This document shows positions 1-6,119 of a stretch of 9,518 nucleotides of DNA, in pieces. Every line of letters starts with the position of its first letter. Within the stretch, counting starts at the first letter, position 1. Both the position numbers and the translations under genes were made by a program. The notes under the pieces are model-generated. The model did not search any database. It was not told the DNA's origin and worked only from the letters and a program-made list of their open reading frames with translations. Origin of the DNA: JBJKSO01 sp046703825 (GTDB taxonomy: Bacteria > Chloroflexota > Dormibacteria > Aeolococcales > Bog-877); assembly GCA_046703825.1 (NCBI GenBank), contig JBJKSO010000073.1:1-9518 (forward strand). Direction: 5' to 3'.

Positions 1-17
1 TCAGCTGCCCAACCGGG

Positions 18-28
18 ACCTCCCCTCC
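18..28 (-). promoter_or_regulatory. Shine-Dalgarno-like sequence for a gene beyond the left edge
   Basis: Read on the minus strand, this purine-rich stretch (GGAGGGGAGGT) lies just after the permease stop codon at 31-33. It resembles a ribosome binding site for the next gene of the transporter operon, most likely the DppC/OppC-type second permease. No usable start codon is visible in the remaining 17 bases: the only TTG (12-10) runs into TGA at 3-1. The start must lie at or just past the window edge, so the spacing is long and the call is tentative. Confidence 0.35.
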
Positions 29-30
29 AA

Positions 31-972
31 TCACGAGTAGCGCACCCGCGGATCCACCACCGCGTACAGCACGTCCGCCAGCAGCGAACCCACCACCACC
101 GCCACCCCCACCACCATCGTCGTCCCCCACATCCCCGGGAAGTCATCCGTCTGCGCCGCGTTCCAGAACAGCAGCCCCATGCCCGGGTAGTTGAAGAGCG
201 ACTCCGTGACCAGGGCCCCACTCAGGATCCCGGGAAGGCTCAGCCCGATCAGGGTGATGATCGGCATCAGGGCATTGGGCAGCGCGTGGCGGAACAGCAC
301 CCTCCGCCGCGACACCCCCTTGGAGGTGGCGGTGCGCACGTAATCCTGCACCAGGTTCTCCAGGACCGAGGAGCGCATGTAGCGGCTGAACAGCGCCAGC
401 GTCACCAGGGTCAGGGTCAGCACCGGCAGCACCAAGTTGGGGATCTGGCTGAAGAGCGAGCTGGTGGCATTGGGCCCGGTCGAGGGCAGCAAGGGCAGGG
501 TGTCGCTGAGCAGGATGATCAGGATGATTCCCAGGAAGAAGCTCGGCATCGAGTAGAACAGGAACGACAGTCCGGTGAAGATGTAGTCGTCGGGCTTGTT
601 CCGCCTCACCGCCTGGTACGTCCCCAGCGGCACCGCCACGATCAGCGCCAGAATCGTGGCCGAGCCCACCAGCAGCAGCGTCCGCGGGATGTTCTCCGCC
701 AAGAGCGAGTCCACACTCTGGTTCTGCTTGTAGGAGAACCCCAGGTTGCCATGCAGCAACTGGCCCATCCAGGCGAAGTACTGCACCGGCAGAGGCTGCA
801 GGAGCCCGTAGCGCTGGTCAAAGGCGTGAATCGTGGCCTTGTTGGCGCGGAACCCCAGCACCGCCCGCGCCGGCCCCCCCGGCAGGAGGTGCAGTAATAG
901 GAACACGATCAGGGATACCCCGACCAGCACCACCAGTGCCTGCAGTACGCGCCTTATGAGGTAGCCAGTCAA
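31..972 (-). CDS. ABC transporter permease, DppB/OppB family
   Basis: This is an inner-membrane subunit of a family-5 (peptide/nickel/oligosaccharide type) ABC importer. It should pair with a DppC-like permease, take substrate from the binding protein encoded at 2208-4025 and be driven by ATPases not in the window. The 313 residues match the usual length. The N-terminus (GYLIRRVLQALVVLVGVS) is a typical DppB start with the first membrane segment at about residues 9-30. Further hydrophobic segments lie near 99-120, 133-155, 178-197, 234-255 and 284-306. The cytoplasmic EAA loop that contacts the ATPase is clear at about 211-235 (YVRTATSKGVSRRRVLFRHA, then LPNAL), and the C-terminus ends in the usual DPRVRY. 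The start is TTG at 972 with no good Shine-Dalgarno; no better in-frame start is seen near it. Family is sure; substrate is not, since these permeases also carry sugars and opines. Confidence 0.93.
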   Translation of the reverse strand: MTGYLIRRVLQALVVLVGVSLIVFLLLHLLPGGPARAVLGFRANKATIHAFDQRYGLLQPLPVQYFAWMGQLLHGNLGFSYKQNQSVDSLLAENIPRTLLLVGSATILALIVAVPLGTYQAVRRNKPDDYIFTGLSFLFYSMPSFFLGIILIILLSDTLPLLPSTGPNATSSLFSQIPNLVLPVLTLTLVTLALFSRYMRSSVLENLVQDYVRTATSKGVSRRRVLFRHALPNALMPIITLIGLSLPGILSGALVTESLFNYPGMGLLFWNAAQTDDFPGMWGTTMVVGVAVVVGSLLADVLYAVVDPRVRYS

Positions 973-1195
973 TCCGCGAACCCCAAAACCGTCCCTTTGC
1001 TGCCCCGGCCGATCGGGCCCAGCGACGCGAGCTTCGCCGTAGCCGACCTGCGAGCACGCGGGAAGGTCAGCTCCTGCGGCTCAGTATGTGGCTTTGGCGC
1101 TGCCATGTCCAGACGCCGCCGGCGGCAGCCGAGCCCTGGCACACTCGCAAGGAAAGTGCCGGTGGCCCACGGGGCCGTCCCCCTCGGCAGGTCCA

Positions 1196-1227
1196 TTGGC
1201 ACGCGCGACAACCGTTTGCCGTAATAT
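1196..1227 (+). promoter_or_regulatory. candidate promoter of the GntR regulator gene
   Basis: A TTGGCA at 1196-1201 resembles a -35 box (five of six) and TAATAT at 1222-1227 resembles a -10 box (four of six), but the 20-base spacer is longer than ideal. It would give a leader of about 160 bases before the ATG at 1394. The candidate operator at 1207-1219 lies inside the spacer, a position that would suit autorepression. This is one of the few AT-rich patches in the region; the call rests on that and on weak consensus matches. Confidence 0.27.
1207..1219. promoter_or_regulatory. candidate operator, copy in the regulator/permease intergenic region
   Basis: The sequence GACAACCGTTTGC is a near-palindrome (CAA-N-CG-N-TTG core, with an AAC-N-GTT heart). 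Read on the minus strand it is GCAAACGGTTGTC, matching GTAAACAGTTGAC upstream of the solute-binding protein gene (4114-4126) at 10 of 13 positions. It sits between the candidate -35 and -10 boxes of the GntR gene. Assignment to that GntR protein is inference from location and symmetry. FadR-subfamily regulators typically bind short palindromes, but their usual GT/AC arrangement is only loosely matched here. Confidence 0.3.
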
Positions 1228-1393
1228 CCCCTGCGGCTTCCGCCGGCGGGGAGGCGGGTGAACGCCAGCGGTACCCGTGGGCTCGGCCAGTGCCGCCGGA
1301 GCTTCGTCCCGAATTGAGGTGCAGCGAACTGGAGACTCAGGCGCATGGCCTTCCGGGAGAAGCGCCGCGCCCATGGCCCCACGAGGTCCTCGC

Positions 1394-2161
1394 ATGAGTA
1401 CGACTTCATCATCCACCAACCACCGGCGATCCGAGCCCCGGCCGGCGGAAGCTCCACCCGGCCAACACCGGGGCGGCAAGGTCAACCGCCTCTCCCGCGA
1501 GACCCTCGGGCTCACCGCTCTGGAGGCGCTGCGGGCATCGATCATGGGTGGGGAATTCGCGCTCGGTGAGCACTTGATCGAAACCGCTCTGGCCGAGCAG
1601 CTCGGAATCAGCCGGGGGCCGCTGCGCGAAGCGCTCGCTCTTCTCGAGAAGGACGGCCTGATCGAGAGCTTTCCCCACCGCGGCCGCTACGTCGTTGATT
1701 TCAACACCACCGACGTCGATGAGTACTACGGGCTGCGCAAGGTGCTGGAGACGTACGCGGTGGAGCTGCTGATCAAGCGCGCCGACCGCAACAGCGACCG
1801 GATCCTGCAGCGGGCGTGGTCGCGCATCCGGGACGCCGCCGACAAGGGCGACTCCCGGCGCCTGGCGCTGTCGGACTTGGCCTTTCACGACGCGCTCTAC
1901 CAGCTCACCGGCGACAGCGTTCTGATTTCGGTCTGGACCCAGTGCGTCGCCGGGCGGCTGCGCATGTTGGTCAACCTCGCGACCGACGCCCACGCGCCCA
2001 TGGGGGAGGAATCGGGGAACCACCGCCTCATCCTCGAGGCCATCCTGGGCCGCGACGTGCGGGCGGCCAGGGCCCATGTGTCACGACACGTCGACGATGC
2101 GTGGTCGCGCATCCGCCGAGCGGTCGCGGGGCGCGCGTCCGGCCAGCCGCCGACGGAGTAG
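1394..2161 (+). CDS. GntR-family transcriptional regulator, FadR subfamily (FCD domain)
   Basis: This is a DNA-binding regulator that probably senses the solute, or a product of it, handled by the surrounding genes. From the ATG at 1394 (GAGGT at 1383-1387, six bases upstream) it is 255 residues. Earlier in-frame starts at 1277 (GTG) and 1373 (ATG) add residues of no recognisable character, though 1373 cannot be excluded. A polar, probably disordered tail (1-34) precedes the winged helix-turn-helix (about 36-103; LAEQLGISRGPLREALALLEKDGLI, then HRGRYV). An all-helical FCD ligand domain spans about 107-241. The FCD metal site appears intact: Asp161 and His165 (DLAFH), His210 (GNHR) and His232 (HVSRHV). 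Family knowledge: FCD regulators bind small carboxylates such as sugar acids or organic acids via this metal, usually as dimers and usually repressing. It lies antisense between two transporter genes and converges on the binding-protein gene with a 46-bp gap. Confidence 0.92.
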   Translation: MSTTSSSTNHRRSEPRPAEAPPGQHRGGKVNRLSRETLGLTALEALRASIMGGEFALGEHLIETALAEQLGISRGPLREALALLEKDGLIESFPHRGRYVVDFNTTDVDEYYGLRKVLETYAVELLIKRADRNSDRILQRAWSRIRDAADKGDSRRLALSDLAFHDALYQLTGDSVLISVWTQCVAGRLRMLVNLATDAHAPMGEESGNHRLILEAILGRDVRAARAHVSRHVDDAWSRIRRAVAGRASGQPPTE

Positions 2162-2207
2162 TCGCTCCCGGCCTTAGCCGCCAAGTGGTTCCCCGGCTCC
2201 GACGTGG
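2162..2207. other. convergent gap with no strong terminator
   Basis: This short gap separates the stop codons of the GntR regulator and the solute-binding protein. It holds only a weak stem (CGGC at 2169-2172 with GCCG at 2177-2180) and longer-range arms TAGCC (2175-2179) and GGCTA (2206-2210), the latter overlapping the binding-protein stop. There is no T-run on either strand, so I see no clear intrinsic terminator for either gene. Confidence 0.4.
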
Positions 2208-4025
2208 CTACGACGATAGCGTCCAGTCCTGCGGGTACAGGTTCAGGTTGGGGTCCTGCGGAAGAGCTCCGTGGAGCTTCTTGCTGATCACCGAAAGCTG
2301 GTAGGGATAGTCGGGCTCCCAGAGCACGGGAAGCTGCTTGCCGATGTACAGCGACGCCGCGCTGATCGCCGAGGGCGAGGAGTTGACGTAGGTCTTGGCC
2401 AGCAGGGAATCCACGGTCGGATTGCTGAAGCCCTGCACGTTGTTGGCCCCGTTGGTGGCGAACCACGGACCGGCAGTGGGCAGGTACTCCGGGGAATAGG
2501 TGGCCGTCCCGCCCGGCTCGCCCCCGTTCGCCATCTCCCAATTGCAGCCGCTGTTCCCGTTCTGGCACGGACTCAGTCCGCTGTAGATCTGCGCTTCCGA
2601 CTCCTGCTTCAGGGAGACCTGAATGCCTAGCTTGGACCAGCTGGATTGCATCGCCTCGTTCTCGGACGTGAACGGTGTCGAACCGCTGCCGACCTCTTCC
2701 ACGAAGCTGAGCTGGGCTCCGGCGCTGATCCCGACCCCGCACTGCCCCGCCCCACTGCCCGGCTTCAGGCACTGATCCACACCGCCCGCCTTGACCGACC
2801 AACCGTGGCTTAGAAGCAGCTGCTTGGCCTTGGACATGTCGTAGGGGTAGGGATTCTTCATCAGGGCCTTGGTGAGGTACTCGCTCCTGGGCCTGATGGG
2901 CACCGGCCCGTAGGTGGGAATGGCCTGACCGTGGTAGACGTCGGCGGCTATCTGCGGTTGGTTGATCGCGTACTGCATCGCCTGCCGGATGTAGAGCTGC
3001 TTGAAGATTGGGCCTACCTTGGGGTTGGTGAAGTTCAGGAAGAACCCGTTGAAGCCGAAGTCAGGCCAGGTGACCACGTTGTACCCGTGGGAGGTGAAGT
3101 AGCCCTTCTGGGAGATGTCCTCGGTCGGCAGATAGCCGTAGTCCAGCTCACCAGCGCGGAGCGCGTCGTACTCCGCCGCCGTGCTGGTGAAGGGAACCTC
3201 CTCGAAGCGGGCGATCTTGGGCTTGTTCGGGCCGGTGTAGGCCTTGTTGGGCACGAAGATGCTCTCAGCCGTGGTCGAACTGAACGACTGAAGCCGCCAA
3301 GGCCCATCGACCACCTTCCAGAGCGGGTTCGAGGTGTACGTCGTCAGCTGCTGCGATTGTTTGTTGAGGAAGTTGTACACCGAGGTGGCACCGGCCGCCG
3401 TCAGGTCGTAGTTGCTGACCGGGCTGGCGGTCGACGTCTTGTCCCACGCCTGCTGGGGTATGGGCACGATCTGGCTCAACTGGTCGTAGAGGACGTAGAG
3501 GTGGCTGTAGGCCTGGTTGAAGGTGAAGCTGAACCGGTACGGCGTGCTGGTGGGGAAGCTCATCGAGGTGATGTTGTCGGGGATGCTCCCGACCGAGTAA
3601 GCGAGATAGTTGAGCTTTTCCACCTTGAAGATGTTCATCCAGAGTTCGATGTCGCGGTTGGTGACCGGCTGTCCGTCCGACCACTTGAACCGGCGGTTCA
3701 GGGTGATGGTCACCGTCTTGCCGCTATTGGAGTAGGTGGGAGGGCCGGCCAGGCTCTGCTGGTAGTTGATACCCGGCTGACCGTTCTCGCCGAACCAGTA
3801 GAGGGGGCGCCACAGATACGGCGTGAACTGGAAAAGGTCGATGTTGTTGGAGACCGGGCCGCTGACAAAGGGGAAGATGTAGGTCGGGTTCTCACCGGGC
3901 GGCAGGGCGAAGGTCACGGTGCCGCCCCGACCGGAGGACTTGGCCACAACCGCCCCCGAGCCACCGGCGATCGCCGCGGCGACCAGCCCGACGGCCGCCA
4001 GCGACACCTGCAACCGGCGCTTCAT
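2208..4025 (-). CDS. ABC transporter solute-binding protein, family 5 (SBP_bac_5; DppA/OppA-like)
   Basis: This is the extracytoplasmic receptor that captures the substrate and delivers it to the DppB-type permease. The protein has 605 residues, within the usual 500-650. A signal peptide is visible: KRR at 2-4, a hydrophobic core at about 8-22 and likely cleavage after Ala28 (VVA). There is no lipobox cysteine. Family hallmarks include FKWSDGQPVTNRDIELWM (113-130) and YIRQAMQYAINQPQIAADVY (345-364), the typical lobe II helix with its following GPVP. Four cysteines, Cys419, Cys429, Cys487 and Cys494, come as two close pairs and may form disulfides. The start is ATG with a weak GGGGG at 4033-4037, seven bases upstream. 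The gene has its own candidate promoter after the Gfo/Idh gene. Neighbouring dehydrogenases suggest a carbohydrate-like ligand, but family 5 also covers peptides, nickel chelates and opines, so the ligand is open. Confidence 0.93.
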   Translation of the reverse strand: MKRRLQVSLAAVGLVAAAIAGGSGAVVAKSSGRGGTVTFALPPGENPTYIFPFVSGPVSNNIDLFQFTPYLWRPLYWFGENGQPGINYQQSLAGPPTYSNSGKTVTITLNRRFKWSDGQPVTNRDIELWMNIFKVEKLNYLAYSVGSIPDNITSMSFPTSTPYRFSFTFNQAYSHLYVLYDQLSQIVPIPQQAWDKTSTASPVSNYDLTAAGATSVYNFLNKQSQQLTTYTSNPLWKVVDGPWRLQSFSSTTAESIFVPNKAYTGPNKPKIARFEEVPFTSTAAEYDALRAGELDYGYLPTEDISQKGYFTSHGYNVVTWPDFGFNGFFLNFTNPKVGPIFKQLYIRQAMQYAINQPQIAADVYHGQAIPTYGPVPIRPRSEYLTKALMKNPYPYDMSKAKQLLLSHGWSVKAGGVDQCLKPGSGAGQCGVGISAGAQLSFVEEVGSGSTPFTSENEAMQSSWSKLGIQVSLKQESEAQIYSGLSPCQNGNSGCNWEMANGGEPGGTATYSPEYLPTAGPWFATNGANNVQGFSNPTVDSLLAKTYVNSSPSAISAASLYIGKQLPVLWEPDYPYQLSVISKKLHGALPQDPNLNLYPQDWTLSS

Positions 4026-4032
4026 AGGGCTA

Positions 4033-4060
4033 CCCCCAGTTGTCCGCCAGACCGTGGGGG
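4033..4060 (-). promoter_or_regulatory. hairpin that can cover the ribosome binding site of the solute-binding protein gene
   Basis: In the minus-strand leader, CCCCCA (4060-4055) can pair with TGGGGG (4038-4033), a perfect six-pair G/C stem. Its 3' arm is the only Shine-Dalgarno-like sequence before the ATG at 4025. A third segment, TGGGGG at 4107-4102, could compete for the same CCCCCA, but it lies upstream of the predicted transcription start and would matter only for read-through from the Gfo/Idh gene. Pairing is read directly from the sequence; any regulatory effect is inference, and G/C runs are common in such DNA. Confidence 0.3.
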
Positions 4061-4088
4061 CGCGCTTCCCCGCAGTTCGAACCGCTGG

Positions 4089-4118
4089 AGGCTAGCAAGC
4101 TCCCCCAGGGATTGTCAA
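4089..4118 (-). promoter_or_regulatory. candidate sigma-70-type promoter of the solute-binding protein gene
   Basis: On the minus strand a perfect TTGACA (-35, 4118-4113) is followed, after an 18-base spacer, by TAGCCT (-10, 4094-4089). The -10 box is preceded by TG (TGCTAGCCT), an extended -10 feature. Initiation near 4082 would give a leader of about 57 bases. The -35 box contains the TGA stop codon of the upstream Gfo/Idh gene, so the promoter is embedded in that gene's end. This lets the binding protein be made at a level independent of the oxidoreductases, as is common for abundant receptors. Confidence 0.55.
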
Positions 4119-4128
4119 CTGTTTACGT
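4112..4128. promoter_or_regulatory. candidate operator overlapping the -35 box of the solute-binding protein gene
   Basis: The plus-strand segment TTGTCAACTGTTTACGT has an AAC-T-GTT core and contains GTCAAC and GTTTAC, the GT-N2-AC pattern seen in many FadR-subfamily operators. Read on the minus strand (GTAAACAGTTGACA) it covers the whole -35 box. The same element recurs with 10 of 13 matches before the GntR gene and in gapped form before the SDR gene. A repressor bound here would block RNA polymerase. Which protein binds is inference. Confidence 0.35.
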
Positions 4129-5164
4129 GCACGGCCGGCAGGACCACCCGGTCACCCCCGGCGCGGGCGGAGGCGGCCAGGCCCTCGACCGCGCGCAGCG
4201 TACCGACGGCGTCCTCGGCGGCGAGTGCAGGCGGACGCCCCTCCAGCAGCGCCTGAGCGAACTCCTCGGCCTCGAGGCGGTAGTGGTTCGCGGCGGGGAT
4301 CACCTCCTCTCGCGTTGTCCCGTTGGCGGTGATCCTGATCGCAAGCGGGCTGACCGGAGGCACGAAAGCCTGCGGGACCTCGACCTGCCCTTGGGTACCC
4401 ACCGCGGTGTAGGCCCCCTGGCCGGGGGCGCGGAACCCGCAGTCGAAGGTGGCCGTCCGCCCACCGCTGAAGCCGAGGATGCCGGCCAAGGACACCTCGA
4501 CGCCGAACTCCTCGCGGAAGTCCGCCTGGGCGCAGGCCCACATCGGCTCCTCCGAGAAGAGCATGCGCGCCGCGTTGACCGCGTAGCAGCCGACATCCAT
4601 CAGAGCGCCGCCGCCGAGCTCGGCCGAAAGCCGCACGTTGCCGGCGGGAAACGGCTCCAGCATGAACGTGAAGGCGGCGCGCACGAAGCGGAGCTCGCCG
4701 ATTTCACCGCTGCCAAGGACCTCGAGCACCCTAGCGTGCTGGGGATGGAAGCGGTACATGAAGGCCTCCATCAGTGGAATGCCCCGGCTCCGGCAGGCGG
4801 CGATCATCTCGGCGGCCTGGGCGGCCCCGAGCGCCAGGGGCTTCTCGCAGAGCACTGGTTTGCCCGCTCCGGCGGCCTTCACCGTCCACTCCGCGTGCAG
4901 GCTGTTGGGCAAGGGGTTGTAGACCGCGTCCACCTCGGGATCGTCCAGTAGCTCCTGATACGAGCCATAGGCGCGTGGGATGGCCAGCGACTGGGCCACG
5001 GTCCGTGCCCGCTCCAGGTGCCGGCTCGCGATCGCGACCACCTCGCCGTTGGCGGACTCCAGGACGCCGGGAATGAAGCGCTTCACGGCGATGTTGGCGG
5101 TGCCTAGGATCCCCCAGCGGATCCTCCCGGCCGGATCGCGCTCAGCCAACTCCAACCGTTCCAC
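4115..5164 (-). CDS. Gfo/Idh/MocA-family NAD(P)-dependent oxidoreductase
   Basis: This is a cytoplasmic dehydrogenase of the glucose-fructose oxidoreductase/inositol dehydrogenase/MocA family, which oxidise a hydroxyl of sugars, inositols or related diols. The 349 residues are typical. The N-terminal Rossmann domain opens with RWGILGTANIAVKRF (16-30), carrying the GxxGxxxIA nucleotide-binding turn. CEKPLAL (106-112) contains the conserved EKP with the catalytic Lys108. MEAFMYRFHPQ (132-142) and GGGALMDVGCYAVN (184-197, Asp190) resemble the branch containing D-xylose dehydrogenases and trans-1,2-dihydrobenzenediol dehydrogenase. This branch assignment rests on motif memory. The start is GTG at 5164 with only a weak ribosome binding site. 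It follows the SDR stop by 23 bases, so the two are probably co-transcribed and perhaps translationally linked. The true substrate is unknown; a pentose, hexose or sugar acid taken up by the adjacent transporter is the natural guess. Confidence 0.9.
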   Translation of the reverse strand: MERLELAERDPAGRIRWGILGTANIAVKRFIPGVLESANGEVVAIASRHLERARTVAQSLAIPRAYGSYQELLDDPEVDAVYNPLPNSLHAEWTVKAAGAGKPVLCEKPLALGAAQAAEMIAACRSRGIPLMEAFMYRFHPQHARVLEVLGSGEIGELRFVRAAFTFMLEPFPAGNVRLSAELGGGALMDVGCYAVNAARMLFSEEPMWACAQADFREEFGVEVSLAGILGFSGGRTATFDCGFRAPGQGAYTAVGTQGQVEVPQAFVPPVSPLAIRITANGTTREEVIPAANHYRLEAEEFAQALLEGRPPALAAEDAVGTLRAVEGLAASARAGGDRVVLPAVHVNS

Positions 5165-5187
5165 CAGCCACTAGGCGCACCGAAGCC

Positions 5188-5967
5188 TCACCAGCCGGCC
5201 GAGCTGGGCCGGCCCTGGGCACCGTCGACCTCGATGTTGGCACCGTTGATCCAGATCGCCCTGGGCGAGAGAACGAAGGTGACGACATCCGCAACCTCCT
5301 TGGCGCTTCCCAGCCGTCCCGACGGGTGGTCGCGTTCGACGAAGGCGGCAAATCGCTCCGGATCATTGAGGCGCAGCGAATCCCAGCCGCCGCCGGGAAA
5401 AAGGATCGAGCCGGGGCTGACCGCATTCACTCTGATCCGCTGGGGCGCCAGCTCGCGGGCGAGGGCCGCCGCCAGGTAGATGAGGCCAGCCTTGCTCACG
5501 CCGTACTGGGCGCGGGGCGCCGGCTTGCTGCCGGAGATCGACGAGATCAGGGCGCACGAAGGTGCCTCCGCCAAGGCCAGGTGCGGGGCCGCTCGCCGGA
5601 TCAGCTGCGCCGAGTGACCGACGTTGAGCTCGAAGGTCGCGGTCCAGTCCTGAGGCGTTGACTCCGCCAGAGATCCTCCACTGCTGCCACCGGCATTGGC
5701 GACCACTCCGTCCAGACCGCCCAGCTCCAAGGCGGCACGGTCGACGAAGGCGCCCAGCCGGTCCGGGTCGGTGACGTCCACGGACTGGGCCAGCACGCGC
5801 GCGCCCAGTCCGGCCAGCTCCGCCGCCGCCTTGCCCAGACCTTCCTCGCCCCGGGCGCAGATGGCGAGCGAGCAGCCCTCGGCGGCCAGGCTGCGGCAGA
5901 TTTCGAGCCCGATCCCGTGGCTGGCCCCGGTGACCAGCACGGCTTTGCCCGCCAGTTGCAGCTCCAT
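5188..5967 (-). CDS. short-chain dehydrogenase/reductase (classical SDR)
   Basis: This is a cytoplasmic NAD(P)-dependent oxidoreductase acting on an alcohol or carbonyl. From ATG 5967 it has 259 residues, a normal classical-SDR size. That start is preferred because GGAGGGAGGAG lies a few bases upstream; a GTG at 5988 falls within that ribosome binding site. The cofactor motif TGASHGIG is at 13-20, NAG at 91-93, the structural/catalytic Asn115 in ELNVG, and the Ser/YxxxK active site at Ser142 or Ser143, Tyr155 and Lys159 (YGVSK). A C-terminal NGANIEVDGA replaces the common G-x-x-x-x-VDGG. Such proteins are often labelled 3-oxoacyl-ACP reductases, but the neighbouring Gfo/Idh and transporter genes make a sugar or sugar-acid dehydrogenase more likely here. 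It is the first gene of the minus-strand set and diverges from the aldo/keto reductase across 152 bp. Confidence 0.92.
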   Translation of the reverse strand: MELQLAGKAVLVTGASHGIGLEICRSLAAEGCSLAICARGEEGLGKAAAELAGLGARVLAQSVDVTDPDRLGAFVDRAALELGGLDGVVANAGGSSGGSLAESTPQDWTATFELNVGHSAQLIRRAAPHLALAEAPSCALISSISGSKPAPRAQYGVSKAGLIYLAAALARELAPQRIRVNAVSPGSILFPGGGWDSLRLNDPERFAAFVERDHPSGRLGSAKEVADVVTFVLSPRAIWINGANIEVDGAQGRPSSAGW

Positions 5968-6007
5968 GGCGTCTCCTCCTCCCTCCACACCGGAGCCTGG
6001 CCGGTGG

Positions 6008-6023
6008 GATTGTCGATGTTAGC
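6008..6023. promoter_or_regulatory. candidate operator in the SDR/aldo-keto reductase divergent region
   Basis: Read on the minus strand, GCTAACATCGACAATC matches the element before the solute-binding protein gene (GTAAACAGTTGACAATC) with one gap, and the shared run GACAATCCC continues to 6006. It includes TCGACA (6016-6011), a possible -35 box for the SDR gene, but no convincing -10 follows at normal spacing. The position would let one regulator control both divergent oxidoreductase genes. The match is suggestive only. Confidence 0.27.
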
Positions 6024-6053
6024 GGCCTCGCTGGAGATCCGTAGACAGGGGTC

Positions 6054-6106
6054 CTGGCTCCCCGAGCCAGCGCACGGGCACGATCCCGGACAGGAGAGGA
6101 TCGTGC
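6054..6106 (+). promoter_or_regulatory. two tandem perfect hairpins in the leader of the aldo/keto reductase gene
   Basis: Hairpin 1: CTGGCTC (6054-6060) pairs with GAGCCAG (6064-6070) across a three-base loop. Hairpin 2: GCACGATCC (6078-6086) pairs perfectly with GGATCGTGC (6098-6106) across an 11-base loop, CGGACAGGAGA. The second ends one base before the AAGGAGG ribosome binding site at 6108-6114. A competing small stem CAGG/CCTG (6046-6049 with 6053-6056) overlaps the 5' arm of hairpin 1. No T-run follows, so this does not look like a terminator. It may be a structured 5' leader or, for hairpin 2, a 29-bp inverted-repeat protein binding site. No known riboswitch class is recognised. Confidence 0.5.
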
Positions 6107-6119
6107 GAAGGAGGCAGGA

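Larger units (their letters stand above)
973..1393. other. 421-bp divergent intergenic region between permease and GntR regulator
   Basis: No convincing gene is seen here; open frames crossing it have no recognisable protein character and no ribosome binding site. It should carry the promoter of the regulator (plus strand) and possibly one for the permease (minus strand). Visible structure includes a perfect 12-bp palindrome GCCGCCGGCGGC at 1115-1126, inverted arms GCTGCC/GGCAGC at 1099-1104 and 1124-1129, and a small AT-richer patch at 1208-1227 holding the candidate operator and -10 element. No convincing minus-strand promoter for the permease was found, so its transcription could start here or continue from the binding-protein gene, antisense through the regulator. 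Confidence 0.5.

Noticed and set aside
286..897. Plus-strand open frame of 203 codons opposite the permease
   Set aside because: Its Gln, His and Arg-rich product is the expected mirror of hydrophobic membrane codons, and no start signal is present.
1277..1393. N-terminal extension of the GntR regulator from the GTG at 1277
   Set aside because: The extra 39 residues have no family counterpart, and the ATG at 1394 has a well-spaced GAGGT. The ATG at 1373 remains a minor alternative.
969..1545. Minus-strand open frames crossing the permease/regulator intergenic region
   Set aside because: They overlap the regulator's start region antisense, have Arg/Pro/Gly-rich products with no motif, and lack ribosome binding sites. 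The intergenic space is better explained as regulatory.
2931..4256. Open frame of 441 codons on the plus strand, opposite the solute-binding protein
   Set aside because: It is the complement of a clear family-5 binding protein, is rich in Val, Gly, Arg and Glu in the manner of antisense GC-rich frames, and shows no domain motif or ribosome binding site.
5968..5988. SDR start at the GTG at 5988
   Set aside because: The GTG lies within the GGAGGGAGGAG ribosome binding site of the ATG at 5967, which starts exactly where classical SDR proteins do.
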